Position numbers and translations under genes: made by a program. The notes beneath the pieces are model-generated. The model made no database searches. It saw only the letters and a program-made list of their open reading frames with translations, and was not told the DNA's origin. DNA of 64,000 nucleotides from CAVVYW01 sp963752605 (GTDB lineage Bacteria > Actinomycetota > Thermoleophilia > Solirubrobacterales > 70-9): contig CAVVYW010000006.1 of assembly GCA_963752605.1 (NCBI GenBank), positions 744,001-808,000 on the forward strand, given 5' to 3'. Every line of letters starts with the position of its first letter. Positions within the stretch are counted from its first letter, which is position 1. Below are positions 16,028 through 26,663 of this stretch, piece after piece.

Positions 16028-16828
16028 ATGGAGCTCGAGGGAAAGAGGGTCCTGCTGAGTGGCGCGACCGGTGGCCTCGGGCAGGCGATTGCCCGGGAGC
16101 TGGGCGGTCACGGAGCCAAGCTGGTGCTGAGCTCGCGGAAGCAGGAGGAGCTCCAGAAGCTGGCGGACTCGCTGCCGGGGGACGGTCACGAGGTGCTGGT
16201 CGCCGACCTGGCGAAGGAGGGCGCGGCGCTGAAGCTGGTCTCCGACGCCGGCGACGTGGACGCGCTCGTCGCCAACGCGGCGCTTCCGGCCACAGGACGG
16301 CTCGAATCCTTCAGTGAGGAGGACGTGGAGCGGGCGCTCCGCGTGAACTTCAACTCGCCGATCCTGATGGCGAGGGAGCTCGCCCCACGGCTCTCCGAGA
16401 AGCGGGAGGGGCACCTGGTCTTCATCGCGTCGCTCGCCGGGAAGGTCGGCTCGCCGCGTTCCTCCATCTACAACGCGACGAAGTTCGGCTTGCGCGGATT
16501 CGCGTTCGGCCTCCGCGAGGATCTGCACCCCCGCGGCGTGGGCGTCTCGATCGTCTCCCCGGGCTTCGTCCGCGAGGCGGGGATGTTCGCCGACGCGGGC
16601 TCGAGCCCCCCGCCCGGACTGGGCACCACAACGCCGGACAAGGTCGGGAAAGCCGTGGCCACCGCGATTCGGAGGAATCGAAACGAGATCACCGTCGCGC
16701 CGCGCCGCCAGCGGTTCCTGGCGGAGTTCGGCTACCGCCACCCCGGCTTCGCGGCCAGCTTCCAGCGTCGCGGCGGCGCCGAGCGGATGGCGGATGAGCT
16801 CGCCGAGGGCCAGTCGGACAAGCGGTAG
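16028..16828 (+). CDS. SDR-family NAD(P)-dependent oxidoreductase
   Basis: 266 residues. Classical short-chain dehydrogenase: cofactor motif SGATGGLGQAIA near the N-terminus, NAAL in place of NNAG, catalytic Ser in IASLAGKVG, and YNATK for Tyr and Lys. Likely acts on a hydroxy or keto group of an unknown substrate. It stands alone between the riboswitch gene and acnA, divergent from the former. Confidence 0.85.
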   Translation: MELEGKRVLLSGATGGLGQAIARELGGHGAKLVLSSRKQEELQKLADSLPGDGHEVLVADLAKEGAALKLVSDAGDVDALVANAALPATGRLESFSEEDVERALRVNFNSPILMARELAPRLSEKREGHLVFIASLAGKVGSPRSSIYNATKFGLRGFAFGLREDLHPRGVGVSIVSPGFVREAGMFADAGSSPPPGLGTTTPDKVGKAVATAIRRNRNEITVAPRRQRFLAEFGYRHPGFAASFQRRGGAERMADELAEGQSDKR

Positions 16829-16868
16829 CTCGGGTTTGCCGGGCGCCGTTGCTGCCTAGACTGAGATT

Positions 16869-19253
<2,385 letters not shown>

Positions 19254-19297
19254 CCCATCAGAGACCACCATCTATGAGGCGGCGATGAAGTACGCCG

Positions 19298-19702
19298 ATG
19301 ACGGGCGTTCCCCTCGTCGTGCTTGCCGGCAAGGAGTACGGCTCGGGCTCGTCCCGCGACTGGGCCGCGAAGGGGACCAAGCTGCTCGGGGTGCGCGCCG
19401 TGATCGCCGAGAGCTTCGAGCGCATCCACCGCTCCAACCTGATCGGGATGGGCGTCCTCCCTCTCCAGTTCCCCGAGGGCGAGACCATCGACTCCCTCGG
19501 CCTGACGGGCGAGGAGACGTTCGAGGTCGGGGACCTGCAGAACGGCGAGGCGAAGGCCGTTGAGGTCACCGCGAGCCGCGACGGCTCCGACGACGTGAGC
19601 TTCGAGGCCACCGTCCGCATCGACACGCCGAACGAGGTCGCCTACTTCCAGCACGGCGGCATCCTCCACCGCGTCCTCCGGGACTTGAGGAACCGCGGGT
19701 AG
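19298..19702 (+). CDS. acnA: Aconitate hydratase A, C-terminal swivel domain (frameshifted continuation)
   Basis: Third-frame continuation of the aconitase gene. GVPLVVLAGKEYGSGSSRDW, AAKGTKLLGVRAVIAESFER and the IHRSNLIGMGVLPLQFP stretch are the domain 4 hallmarks, including the active-site Ser and Arg residues of GSGSSRDW. It is not an independent gene: the apparent start falls inside a conserved strand. Repairing two single-base insertions joins it to the upstream part and gives a normal protein of about 943 residues. Confidence 0.88.
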   Translation: MTGVPLVVLAGKEYGSGSSRDWAAKGTKLLGVRAVIAESFERIHRSNLIGMGVLPLQFPEGETIDSLGLTGEETFEVGDLQNGEAKAVEVTASRDGSDDVSFEATVRIDTPNEVAYFQHGGILHRVLRDLRNRG

Positions 19703-19739
19703 CCGCTTTCCCCCGGCCTCCCCGTGTGGCCGGTCCGAA

Positions 19740-19893
19740 AGTAATGGCGTGGCGGGGCCGCGGGAGGCAGGGGGTCCACGCGGCCCGCGCCACGCCTGCG
19801 CGTCGGTAGCCAGGGAGGGATTTCCGACGCGATCGTCCCCGGAGGCGGGACTGGCCCGGGGACGAGCTTTTAGTTTTAGTTCGTCTCCCTGCC
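19740..19893 (-). ncRNA. Candidate structured small RNA with C-rich loops
   Basis: Minus-strand transcript predicted from the promoter at 19929-19900. Hairpins in order: GACGA/TCGTC with an A-rich loop (about 19865-19887); TCGTCCCCGG/CCGGGGACGA, 10 bp perfect (19856-19865 with 19833-19842), sharing the TCGTC arm with the first and so mutually exclusive with it; CGCGTCGG/CCGACGCG, 8 bp (19824-19831 with 19799-19806), loop containing CCCTCCC; and a 17-bp stem with one bulge (19779-19796 with 19746-19762), loop containing CCCCC. No ORF. It lies in the convergent gap between acnA and the DUF3817 gene. C-rich loops recall actinobacterial 6C RNA and other small RNAs that pair with ribosome sites, but the details differ. 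Alternatively these are 3' UTR structures of acnA. Confidence 0.55.
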
Positions 19894-19899
19894 CAAGTG

Positions 19900-19929
19900 A
19901 TTATCCACGGTTTTGTCCGGCCGTGTCAA
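19900..19929 (-). promoter_or_regulatory. Strong sigma-70 promoter for the candidate small RNA
   Basis: On the minus strand TTGACA (19929-19924), 18-nt spacer, GATAAT (19905-19900). A perfect -35 and a one-mismatch -10 stand out in this GC-rich DNA. It overlaps the last ten codons of the DUF3817 gene and has no downstream gene on that strand, only the run of hairpins. Confidence 0.6.
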
Positions 19930-20257
19930 TACCCGGTTGTGCGACGCCCCAGCCACGCCGCTCGATCAGCTCGACGCCGATCACGGTGCCGAACGGGCCG
20001 ACCGGGGTGAGGGAGGCCGCGAGCAGGGGCCAGGGCGCCTCGCGGCGCAGGATCGCAGCGAAGATCAGCAGGCAGAGCGCGATGTAGCCGATTCCATGCG
20101 AGAGGCCGAAGACGAAGGTCTCGTCCTCGAATCCCGGGGCGAGCCAGAAGACGAGCAGCGCGGCGAACAGTCCGCTCTCGAACCATGACGCCCACTTCAC
20201 CCAGCGGAAGAGCGGGCCGGGGACCGGCCGGCGAAAGGTCGGCGTGGGCGCATCCAT
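19901..20257 (-). CDS. DUF3817 membrane protein
   Basis: 118 residues with three hydrophobic helices. DUF3817 pattern: FRWVKWASWFESGLFAALLV at the first helix, SHGIGYIALCLLIFAAIL, then TPVGPFGTVIGVELIERRGW. Small integral membrane protein of unknown role, common in actinobacteria. The stop codon overlaps the -10 of the predicted small-RNA promoter. Confidence 0.8.
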   Translation of the reverse strand: MDAPTPTFRRPVPGPLFRWVKWASWFESGLFAALLVFWLAPGFEDETFVFGLSHGIGYIALCLLIFAAILRREAPWPLLAASLTPVGPFGTVIGVELIERRGWGVAQPGIDTAGQNRG

Positions 20258-20350
20258 GTGCGCAAGCTAGCCGCCTGGAGAACCCAGGGCCCCGAACTTT
20301 GGACCCCGGGCCATACGCGGAGCGGGCTCTCGCGGGAGGACCATGGAGCC

Positions 20351-20539
20351 ATGAGCGGTCATCAGATCCATAGCCCAGCTCACGGCCGGACCCGCAGGAT
20401 GATCGGCGTGCAGCGCTCCTACCGCTGCGCGGGATGCGGCGCCGAGGCGAGGACCTGGACGCGCCTCAGCATCTGCCCGCGCTGCGCCGAGCCTCTGTCG
20501 GTTGCGGTGATCAGCCGGGCCGCATTCACCCGCGCCTAG
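20351..20539 (+). CDS. Small zinc-ribbon-like hypothetical protein
   Basis: 62 residues from ATG 20351. Two CxxC knuckles, CAGCGAEARTW and CPRCAEPLS, spaced as in a zinc ribbon (RYRCAGCG-type start: SYRCAGCGAEA). No close family recognised. It lies alone between the DUF3817 gene (minus) and the 2-oxoglutarate dehydrogenase gene (minus). The ribosome site is unclear and the start could lie further upstream. Confidence 0.55.
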   Translation: MSGHQIHSPAHGRTRRMIGVQRSYRCAGCGAEARTWTRLSICPRCAEPLSVAVISRAAFTRA

Positions 20540-20561
20540 GGCTCGGCTCTCCCTCCGGGCC

Positions 20562-23500
20562 CTAGGCCGGGTCGGCCTTGCCCATCAGGGCGGTGAGCAC
20601 GATCCGCTCCTGCTCCTTGGTGTGCGCGACCGCGTACCCCTCGCCGGGACTTGCGCGCGGCGGGCGGCCGACGTAGCCCAGCTCGACGCCCTCCGGCAGC
20701 AGCTCCGGCATCCGGCGCTGCATCACCGACCAGGACCCCATGTTCCGCGGCTCCTCCTGCACCCAGACGATCTCCTTGAGATTCGGGTACGTCGAGATCA
20801 GCTGCGCGAGCTGCTCCTTCGCGAAGGGATAGAGCAGCTCGACCCGTGCGACGGCCACCGCCTCCGCCTCGTCGCGCTTCGGGGCGGCGTCGATGTCGTA
20901 GTAGATCTTGCCGCTGCAGAGGACCAGCCTCTCCACCGCGTCCTTGCGGTCCTGCGCCTTGGGGTCATCGAGCACGAACTCGAACGTGCCCGAGGTCAGG
21001 TCCTCGAGCCTCGAGGTCGCGCGGGGCAGGCGGAGGAGTCCCTTGGGAGTGAAGACGACCATCGGGCGCGCCTTGGCGATGTGGGCCTGGCGGCGGAGCA
21101 GGTGGAAGTACTGGGCGGCGGTGCTGGGGTTCGCCAGCCGGATGTTGCCCTCGGCGGCCAGCTGGATGAACCGCTCGATTCGCGCGCTCGAGTGCTCCGG
21201 CCCGGCGCCCTCGTAGCCATGGGGGAGGAGCAGGGTCAGGCGCGACGTCTGGCCCCACTTCGCCTCGGCCGAGACGATGAAGCTGTCGATGATCACCTGC
21301 GCCGAGTTGCCGAAGTCCCCGAACTGGGCCTCCCAGAGGATCAGGCTGTCGGGTGAGGCGGCCGAGTACCCGTACTCGAAGCCGAGGCATGCGGTCTCCG
21401 AGAGCGGGCTGTTGTGCAGCTCGAACGGCGCCTTCGCCTCGTCGAGGTTCTGGATCGGCGCGTAGCGCAGGCCCGTCTTCTCGTCGTGCAGGACGAGGTG
21501 CCGGTGGGAGAAGGTGCCGCGCTCGGTGTCCTGCCCGGTGAGGCGGAGGTGGACCTCCTCGGTGAGGAGTGAGGCGAAGGCGAGCGCCTCGGCGTGGCCG
21601 AACTCGATCCCGCCCTCGTCCATCGCGTCGAGTCGCTTGCCGAGCGGCTTCCGCAGCTTGCGATGGATCGTGAAGCTGTCGGGGACGCGGATCAGCTCCT
21701 CGTTCAGCTTGCGGATCTTCTGCTCTTCAACTGCTGTCTCCACGCTCGGGCTCCGGGTCCGGTCGAGCTCGCCCGTGCCGGCGGCCGTCGGGTCCTCGTA
21801 CTCGCCCGAGTCGATCTTGGTGCGAAGCTGCTCGTGGGCGGTCTTCAGCCCCTTCTGCCGCTCGTCCTTGCGCGACTCCACATCGTCGGGGCCGACGATG
21901 CCGTCCTTGACGAGCGACTCGGCGTAGATCTGGCTGACCGATGGGTGGTCCTTGATCTGGGCGGCCATCACCGGCTGCGTGTAGGCGGGCTCGTCGGTCT
22001 CGTTGTGGCCGTAGCGCCGGTACCCGATCAGGTCGATGACGACGTCGCGGCCCCAGCGCTCGCGGTAGGCCATCGCCAGCCTGATCGCCGCGACCGACGC
22101 CTCCGGGTCATCCGCGTTCACGTGGACGATCGGCACGTTGAAGCCCTTCGCCATGTCGGCCGCGTACGGGGTCGAGCGGCCCTCCTCGGGATCGGTCGTG
22201 AAGCCGATCTGGTTGTTCTGGATGATGTGGATCGTGCCGCCGGTCGCGTAGCCGGGGAGTGACTGGAGGTTGAACGTCTCGGCCACGACGCCCTGGCCGG
22301 GGAAGGCGGCGTCGCCGTGCAGCAGCACCGGCACCGCCGCGGCAGGGTCGTGGTCGAGCTTCGCGTTCTCGCGCGTCGTCTGCGCTGCCCGCGCCGCTCC
22401 GACCACCACAGGGTCGACGAACTCGAGATGGCTCGGGTTGGGATAGAGGTGGACCCGGATCTCGGAGTCGTCACGGGCCTTGAAGACACCGCTGTGGCCA
22501 TAGTGGTACTTGACGTCGCCGGTGCCGCCGGTCGGGATGGCGGCGACCGCCTTCACCGCCTCGATCGCCTTCGCGCCTTCGAACTCGGCCAGGATCGACT
22601 CGACCGGGCGGCCCAGGTTGTGGGCGAGGACGCTGAGGCGGCCTCGGTGAGCCATGCCGATCACGACCTCGTGGGCGCCCTCGGTGTGCGCCATCTCGAA
22701 GAGCTCGTCCAGCATCGGGACCACCACGTCCAGGCCCTCGATCGAGAACATCTTTTGGCCGAGGTAGGCCTTCTCGAGATAGCGCTCGAATCCGTAGATC
22801 TCGACCAGGCGCTCGAGCAGCGCCTGCTTCTCCTCCGGCTCGAGCGGCTTGCGGTGCCACCCGGTCTCGATCATCTCCCGCAGCCAGACGCGCTGCTGGT
22901 GCGAGGACAGGTGCTCGACCTGGTAGGCGATCGGGCCGCAGTAGGCCTCGCGCATCCTCGGGAGCACCTCGAGCAGCGTCTCGCCCTCGACCCCGATTCG
23001 CAGGATCTCCGCAGGGATCTTCGTCATCAGCTCCGGGGTCAGGTTGAGGTTCTCGGGCTCGAGCGCGGGATCCCCCTTCGCCTCGGAGCCGAGGGGGTCG
23101 AGCTGAGCGGCGAGGTGGCCGTGGGTCCGGTAGGCCTTGAGCAGCGAGGTCGCCGCCTGCACCGCCTGCAGGAGATCAGCGTCGGCCCTGACGCCGGGCG
23201 CGGCGGGCGCCTCGGATGGCGCCGCCGCGAGACCTGGAGCCGAGGCCGCTGCTGGATGCGCGTTCGTGACCACCGAGGCATCGATCTCCAAATCCCTGGC
23301 GACCTCCTCGTAGAACTCATCCTCGCCCTGAAGCAGCTCCTCGATTCGGCGCAGGAAGGAGCCGGACTCCGCCCCCTGGATGACCCTGTGGTCGTAGGTC
23401 GAGGTCATCGTCATCACCTTGGAGACGCCCAGGGCCTTGACCTTCTCGGACGGGAGGTGTGCCCACTCGACGGGGTAGGCGAGCGAGCCGCAGGCGACGA

Positions 23501-23993
23501 TCGTCCCCTGCCCGCTCATCAGGCGAGGCACCGAGGCGACCGTCCCCAGGCCGCCCGGGTTGGTGAGTGTGATGTTGGTGCCCTGGAAGTCGTCGGCGGT
23601 GAGGCTGTTCTCGCGGGTCTTGGTGATCAGCTCCTCGTAGTAGGAGTGGAAGCCCCGGAAGTCGAGCGTGTCCGCGCCCTTGATGCAGGGGACCATCAGC
23701 GAGCGCTGGCCCTTGCGCTCGACATCGACCGCGATGCCAAGGTTGATCGCGGCGGGCTCGATGACCGCGGGCTTGCCCTCCTGCTCGGAGAAGGCGCGAG
23801 CCATGACCCGCCACTCCTCGGCGGCCTTGACGATCGCCCAGGCGATCAGGTGCGTGAAGCTGATCTTCATCCCCTTCTCCTGGAGCACCCCGTTGAGCGC
23901 CTTGCGCTTCGCGTCGAGGGTGTCCACGGCGAGGGTGCGGAAGGAGGTCGCGGTGGGGATCGAGCGGCTCTCCTCCATCGCCTTGGCGAGCAT
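20562..23993 (-). CDS. kgd: Multifunctional 2-oxoglutarate dehydrogenase: E2 succinyltransferase domain fused to E1 (OdhA/Kgd type)
   Basis: 1143 codons as read. Residues 1-240 are the E2 acyltransferase core: IPTATSFRTL, SLMVPCIKGADTL, NPGGLGTVASVPRLM and the catalytic STYDHRVIQGAESG with His at 202. Residues 280-1143 are the E1 ThDP enzyme: HRGRLSVLAHNLG, LHGDAAFPGQGVVAE with the metal/ThDP motif, NNQIGFTTDP, RYGHNETDEPAYTQP and the C-terminal WVQEEPRNMGSW. This E2-E1 fusion is the actinobacterial form of the TCA-cycle enzyme. The ATG at 23993 is internal: the same frame extends upstream through AAMLAKAMEES to a peripheral-subunit-binding domain and, after two indels, to the lipoyl domains at 24120-24968. 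Confidence 0.93.
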   Translation of the reverse strand: MLAKAMEESRSIPTATSFRTLAVDTLDAKRKALNGVLQEKGMKISFTHLIAWAIVKAAEEWRVMARAFSEQEGKPAVIEPAAINLGIAVDVERKGQRSLMVPCIKGADTLDFRGFHSYYEELITKTRENSLTADDFQGTNITLTNPGGLGTVASVPRLMSGQGTIVACGSLAYPVEWAHLPSEKVKALGVSKVMTMTSTYDHRVIQGAESGSFLRRIEELLQGEDEFYEEVARDLEIDASVVTNAHPAAASAPGLAAAPSEAPAAPGVRADADLLQAVQAATSLLKAYRTHGHLAAQLDPLGSEAKGDPALEPENLNLTPELMTKIPAEILRIGVEGETLLEVLPRMREAYCGPIAYQVEHLSSHQQRVWLREMIETGWHRKPLEPEEKQALLERLVEIYGFERYLEKAYLGQKMFSIEGLDVVVPMLDELFEMAHTEGAHEVVIGMAHRGRLSVLAHNLGRPVESILAEFEGAKAIEAVKAVAAIPTGGTGDVKYHYGHSGVFKARDDSEIRVHLYPNPSHLEFVDPVVVGAARAAQTTRENAKLDHDPAAAVPVLLHGDAAFPGQGVVAETFNLQSLPGYATGGTIHIIQNNQIGFTTDPEEGRSTPYAADMAKGFNVPIVHVNADDPEASVAAIRLAMAYRERWGRDVVIDLIGYRRYGHNETDEPAYTQPVMAAQIKDHPSVSQIYAESLVKDGIVGPDDVESRKDERQKGLKTAHEQLRTKIDSGEYEDPTAAGTGELDRTRSPSVETAVEEQKIRKLNEELIRVPDSFTIHRKLRKPLGKRLDAMDEGGIEFGHAEALAFASLLTEEVHLRLTGQDTERGTFSHRHLVLHDEKTGLRYAPIQNLDEAKAPFELHNSPLSETACLGFEYGYSAASPDSLILWEAQFGDFGNSAQVIIDSFIVSAEAKWGQTSRLTLLLPHGYEGAGPEHSSARIERFIQLAAEGNIRLANPSTAAQYFHLLRRQAHIAKARPMVVFTPKGLLRLPRATSRLEDLTSGTFEFVLDDPKAQDRKDAVERLVLCSGKIYYDIDAAPKRDEAEAVAVARVELLYPFAKEQLAQLISTYPNLKEIVWVQEEPRNMGSWSVMQRRMPELLPEGVELGYVGRPPRASPGEGYAVAHTKEQERIVLTALMGKADPA

Positions 23994-24119
23994 CGCGGCG
24001 GGTCCGCGCAGCGCGTTGACCTCGCCCTTCGCGGGGGCGGCCGGCGCGGCCCCGTCACCGGCGCTCAGTACGTCCGCCTTGGTGATCTTGCCGCCGGGGC
24101 CGGTGCCCTTGATCGCCGC

Positions 24120-24968
24120 TCAGGTCGACTCCGTTGGCCTGGGCGATGCGCTTTGCAACGGGCGTCGCCTTCGCGCCGTCGGTGTCGGTCGTGGTGGTGG
24201 ACGCTTCGCCATCAGCCGGCACGTCCTCAGCTTCGCTTCCGGGCGTCGCCGGGTTGCGACGCGGTCGTGGGGGATGCTGAGGCTCGGCGCTGCAGGGGCG
24301 GCGCCCTTCGTCATCTCGGCGAGGGGCTTGCCGACCTCGACGTCCTCGTCGGGCTGGACGAGGATCTTGTCGATCGTGCCCGAGAACGGGGCCGGCACCT
24401 CGGCGTCCACCTTGTCGGTGGAGACTTCGACGACGGTCTGCCCCTCCTCGACGGCGTCGCCCTCGGACACGTGCCACTCGAGCACGGTCCCCTCGGTCAC
24501 GGACTCGCCCATCTCGGGCATCGCGATCTCGACCCGGTCGCCGCCCAGCGATTTGCCAGCGGACACCGACGCGTCGTCGGTTGTGGCCGCCGCGGAGCCT
24601 CCGCCCCCGTTCGACCCGGCTTCGCCATTACCGGCCACGTCCTCAGCTTCGCTTGCGGGCGTGCCGGCTTGCGACGCAGACGGTTGGGCTGCTGAGTCGC
24701 CGCCTGCAGGGTCCGCGCCGTTCGGATCGATCTCGGCCAGCTCCTTGCCCACCTCGACGGTCTCGTCGGGCTGGACCAGGATCTTGGTGACGGTCCCGGA
24801 GGCGGGGGCGGGGACCTCGGCGTCGACCTTGTCGGTCGAGACCTCGACCATCGTCTGGCCCTCCTCGACCGAATCCCCTTCGGAGACATGCCACTCCAGC
24901 ACGGTGCCCTCAGTCACCGACTCGCCCATCTCGGGCATCAGCAGTTGCACCTTCTGCTGTGTGGCCAT
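24120..24968 (-). CDS. Two tandem lipoyl domains of a dihydrolipoyl succinyltransferase, probably the N-terminus of the E2/E1 fusion
   Basis: Starts with ATG 24968. Two nearly identical lipoyl domains: MPEMGESVTEGTVLEWHVSE with lipoylated lysine in EVSTDKVDAEVPAP at 47, and the same with lysine at 186, joined by an Ala/Gly/Ser linker. The last 55 residues as read are Arg-rich nonsense. In a shifted frame of the same DNA the linker continues as GSEAEDVPADGEAS and then ATPVAKRIAQANGVDLS, the start of a peripheral-subunit-binding domain. A second shift at about 24117 (AGCGGCGATC, one surplus G) restores IKGTGPGGKITKADV in the frame of the E2/E1 gene. So one polypeptide of about 1,460 residues is likely. 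Confidence 0.88.
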   Translation of the reverse strand: MATQQKVQLLMPEMGESVTEGTVLEWHVSEGDSVEEGQTMVEVSTDKVDAEVPAPASGTVTKILVQPDETVEVGKELAEIDPNGADPAGGDSAAQPSASQAGTPASEAEDVAGNGEAGSNGGGGSAAATTDDASVSAGKSLGGDRVEIAMPEMGESVTEGTVLEWHVSEGDAVEEGQTVVEVSTDKVDAEVPAPFSGTIDKILVQPDEDVEVGKPLAEMTKGAAPAAPSLSIPHDRVATRRRPEAKLRTCRLMAKRPPPRPTPTARRRRPLQSASPRPTEST

Positions 24969-25022
24969 TCCCGCGTCTAACTCTATGAGGTTAGGGAGGC
25001 CCGCCTGCCAGGAAATGCCCGC

Positions 25023-25304
25023 TTATGACAGCCGAGCGATCAGCTCGACGGCGGGCCAGCCCTGCATCCGGACGTAGTCGCGAGTGGGTGCGATCCCCTC
25101 GCAGAAGGCGCAGGCGATCGACTCGTTCCATCGCACCGAGGAGCCCAGCGCGATCGGCATGCCGCAGCCGGGACAGGCGAGCGAGCGGGTACCGAGCCAG
25201 GCGGTCCGCTGCGCCGGACGCAGCTCGATCCGCGCGCCGTTGACCCTCAGCTCATCCTCGCGCTCGGGGTCGGGCTGGGAGTGTGGATCGATGTGGAGAG
25301 ACAC
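25023..25304 (-). CDS. Small hypothetical protein with two CxxC pairs
   Basis: 93 residues from GTG 25304. CPGCGMPIALG and, 18 residues on, CAFCEGI suggest one zinc site. The rest is polar. No family recognised. It sits between the lipoyl-domain gene and the divergent fatty acyl-CoA reductase gene, 26 bp away. Confidence 0.6.
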   Translation of the reverse strand: MSLHIDPHSQPDPEREDELRVNGARIELRPAQRTAWLGTRSLACPGCGMPIALGSSVRWNESIACAFCEGIAPTRDYVRMQGWPAVELIARLS

Positions 25305-25330
25305 ATCCCAGAGTGTAGATTCCGCCTGGA

Positions 25331-26653
25331 ATGAACTACTTCGTCACCGGTGCCACCGGCTTCATCGGCCGGAACCTGGTCGAGCAGCTGCTTCAGCGCG
25401 AGGACAGCACGATCTACGTGCTCGTCCGCGAGGGTTCACGGGGCCGGCTGGAGGAGCTCCGGTCCCGCTGGGGCGCCGATGAGGATCAGATCGTCCCGGT
25501 GATCGGTGACCTTTCTCAGGAGCACCTCGGCTGCGAGGACCAGATCACCGAGCTGAAGGGGAAGATCGACCACTTCTTCCATCTCGCGGCGATCTACGAC
25601 ATGACCGCGGACGCCGAGAGCCAGCGTGTCGCCAACGTGGAGGGGACCCGCGAGGCGGTGAAGCTCGCCGAGGCGATCGACGCCAAGCACTTCCACATGG
25701 TCAGCTCGATCGCGGCCGCCGGTCTCTACAAGGGCACCTTCACCGAGGAGATGTTCGAGGAGGCCCACGACGTCGAGAACCACCCCTACTTCCAGACCAA
25801 GCACGAGTCCGAGGCGGTGGTCAGGGACGAGGCCGAGGTCCCGTGGCGCATCTACCGGCCCGGCATCGTCGTCGGCCACTCCGAGACCGGCGAGATGGAC
25901 AAGGTCGACGGCCCCTACTACTTCTTCAAGCTGCTCCAACGGGCGCGGAACCTGCTGCCCCAGTGGGTCCCCGGCGTCGGGATCGAGGGGCGCGAGATCA
26001 ACATCGTGCCGGTCGACTTCGTCGCCAAGGCGATGGACCACATTGCGCACGAGGACGGGCTGGACGGCAAGGTCTTCCACCTGACGGATCCGAACCCGAT
26101 GCGAGCCGGGCAGATCATCAACCAGTTCGCGCGAGCGGCCCACGCGCCGGAGGCGGCGATGCGGATCGACTCGAAGATGCTCGACGTGATCCCGAAGCAG
26201 GTCCGCTCCGGCATCCAGATGCTGCCGCCGGTCAAGCGGATCACCGACCAGGTCCTCGCCGACCTCGGAATCCCCCGCTCGGTGCTCGTCTACATCAACT
26301 ACCCGACTTCGTTCGACTCGACCAACACCCAGCAGGCGCTCGAGGGGACGGACATCGCGGTCCCGCCGCTCCCCAGCTACGCGGACAAGCTCTGGGACTA
26401 CTGGGAGCGGAACCTTGACCCGGACCTGTTCAAGGACCGCTCGCTCTCCGGTGCGATCAGCGGCAAGACCGTTTTGATCACCGGCGCCTCGTCGGGGATC
26501 GGCAAGGCCGCGGCGATCAAGGCCGCCGCCGCCGGAGCGACCGTGCTCCTGGTGGCTCGGACCCCGGAGAAGCTGGAGGAGACCAAGGCGGAGATCGACC
26601 GACGCCGGCGGGCAGGCGCACATCCATCGCTGCGACCTCTCGGACCTGGATGA
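25331..26653 (+). CDS. Fatty acyl-CoA reductase-like, N-terminal reductase domain and start of the SDR domain (frameshifted)
   Basis: Residues 1-375 form an extended-SDR/thioester-reductase-like domain: VTGATGFIGRNLVEQLL, catalytic YFQTKHESE, and YRPGIVVGHSETGEMDKVDG. From about 377 a second Rossmann domain begins, TVLITGASSGIGKAAAI. The arrangement matches the two-domain actinobacterial fatty acyl-CoA reductases (AcrA1/Rv3391 of Mycobacterium, about 650 residues) and Marinobacter-type FAR enzymes, which reduce acyl-CoA to fatty alcohol with NADPH. After KAEID the frame is lost; one surplus base (or a CGAC duplication) near 26606 restores GGQAHIHRCDLSDLDDVEKM into the next entry. Confidence 0.85.
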   Translation: MNYFVTGATGFIGRNLVEQLLQREDSTIYVLVREGSRGRLEELRSRWGADEDQIVPVIGDLSQEHLGCEDQITELKGKIDHFFHLAAIYDMTADAESQRVANVEGTREAVKLAEAIDAKHFHMVSSIAAAGLYKGTFTEEMFEEAHDVENHPYFQTKHESEAVVRDEAEVPWRIYRPGIVVGHSETGEMDKVDGPYYFFKLLQRARNLLPQWVPGVGIEGREINIVPVDFVAKAMDHIAHEDGLDGKVFHLTDPNPMRAGQIINQFARAAHAPEAAMRIDSKMLDVIPKQVRSGIQMLPPVKRITDQVLADLGIPRSVLVYINYPTSFDSTNTQQALEGTDIAVPPLPSYADKLWDYWERNLDPDLFKDRSLSGAISGKTVLITGASSGIGKAAAIKAAAAGATVLLVARTPEKLEETKAEIDRRRRAGAHPSLRPLGPG

Positions 26654-26663
26654 CGTCGAGAAG

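Noticed and set aside
19740..19893. tRNA, tmRNA or known 6C RNA in the hairpin region
   Set aside because: No cloverleaf, CCA end or tag-coding segment is present. Loop C-runs are five or interrupted, and four stems rather than two are seen, so 6C RNA cannot be claimed from sequence alone.
22317..24695. A 792-codon open frame on the plus strand opposite the E2/E1 gene
   Set aside because: Sequence is repetitive in Leu, Arg, Asp and Gly without motifs; it mirrors the codon structure of the real minus-strand gene.
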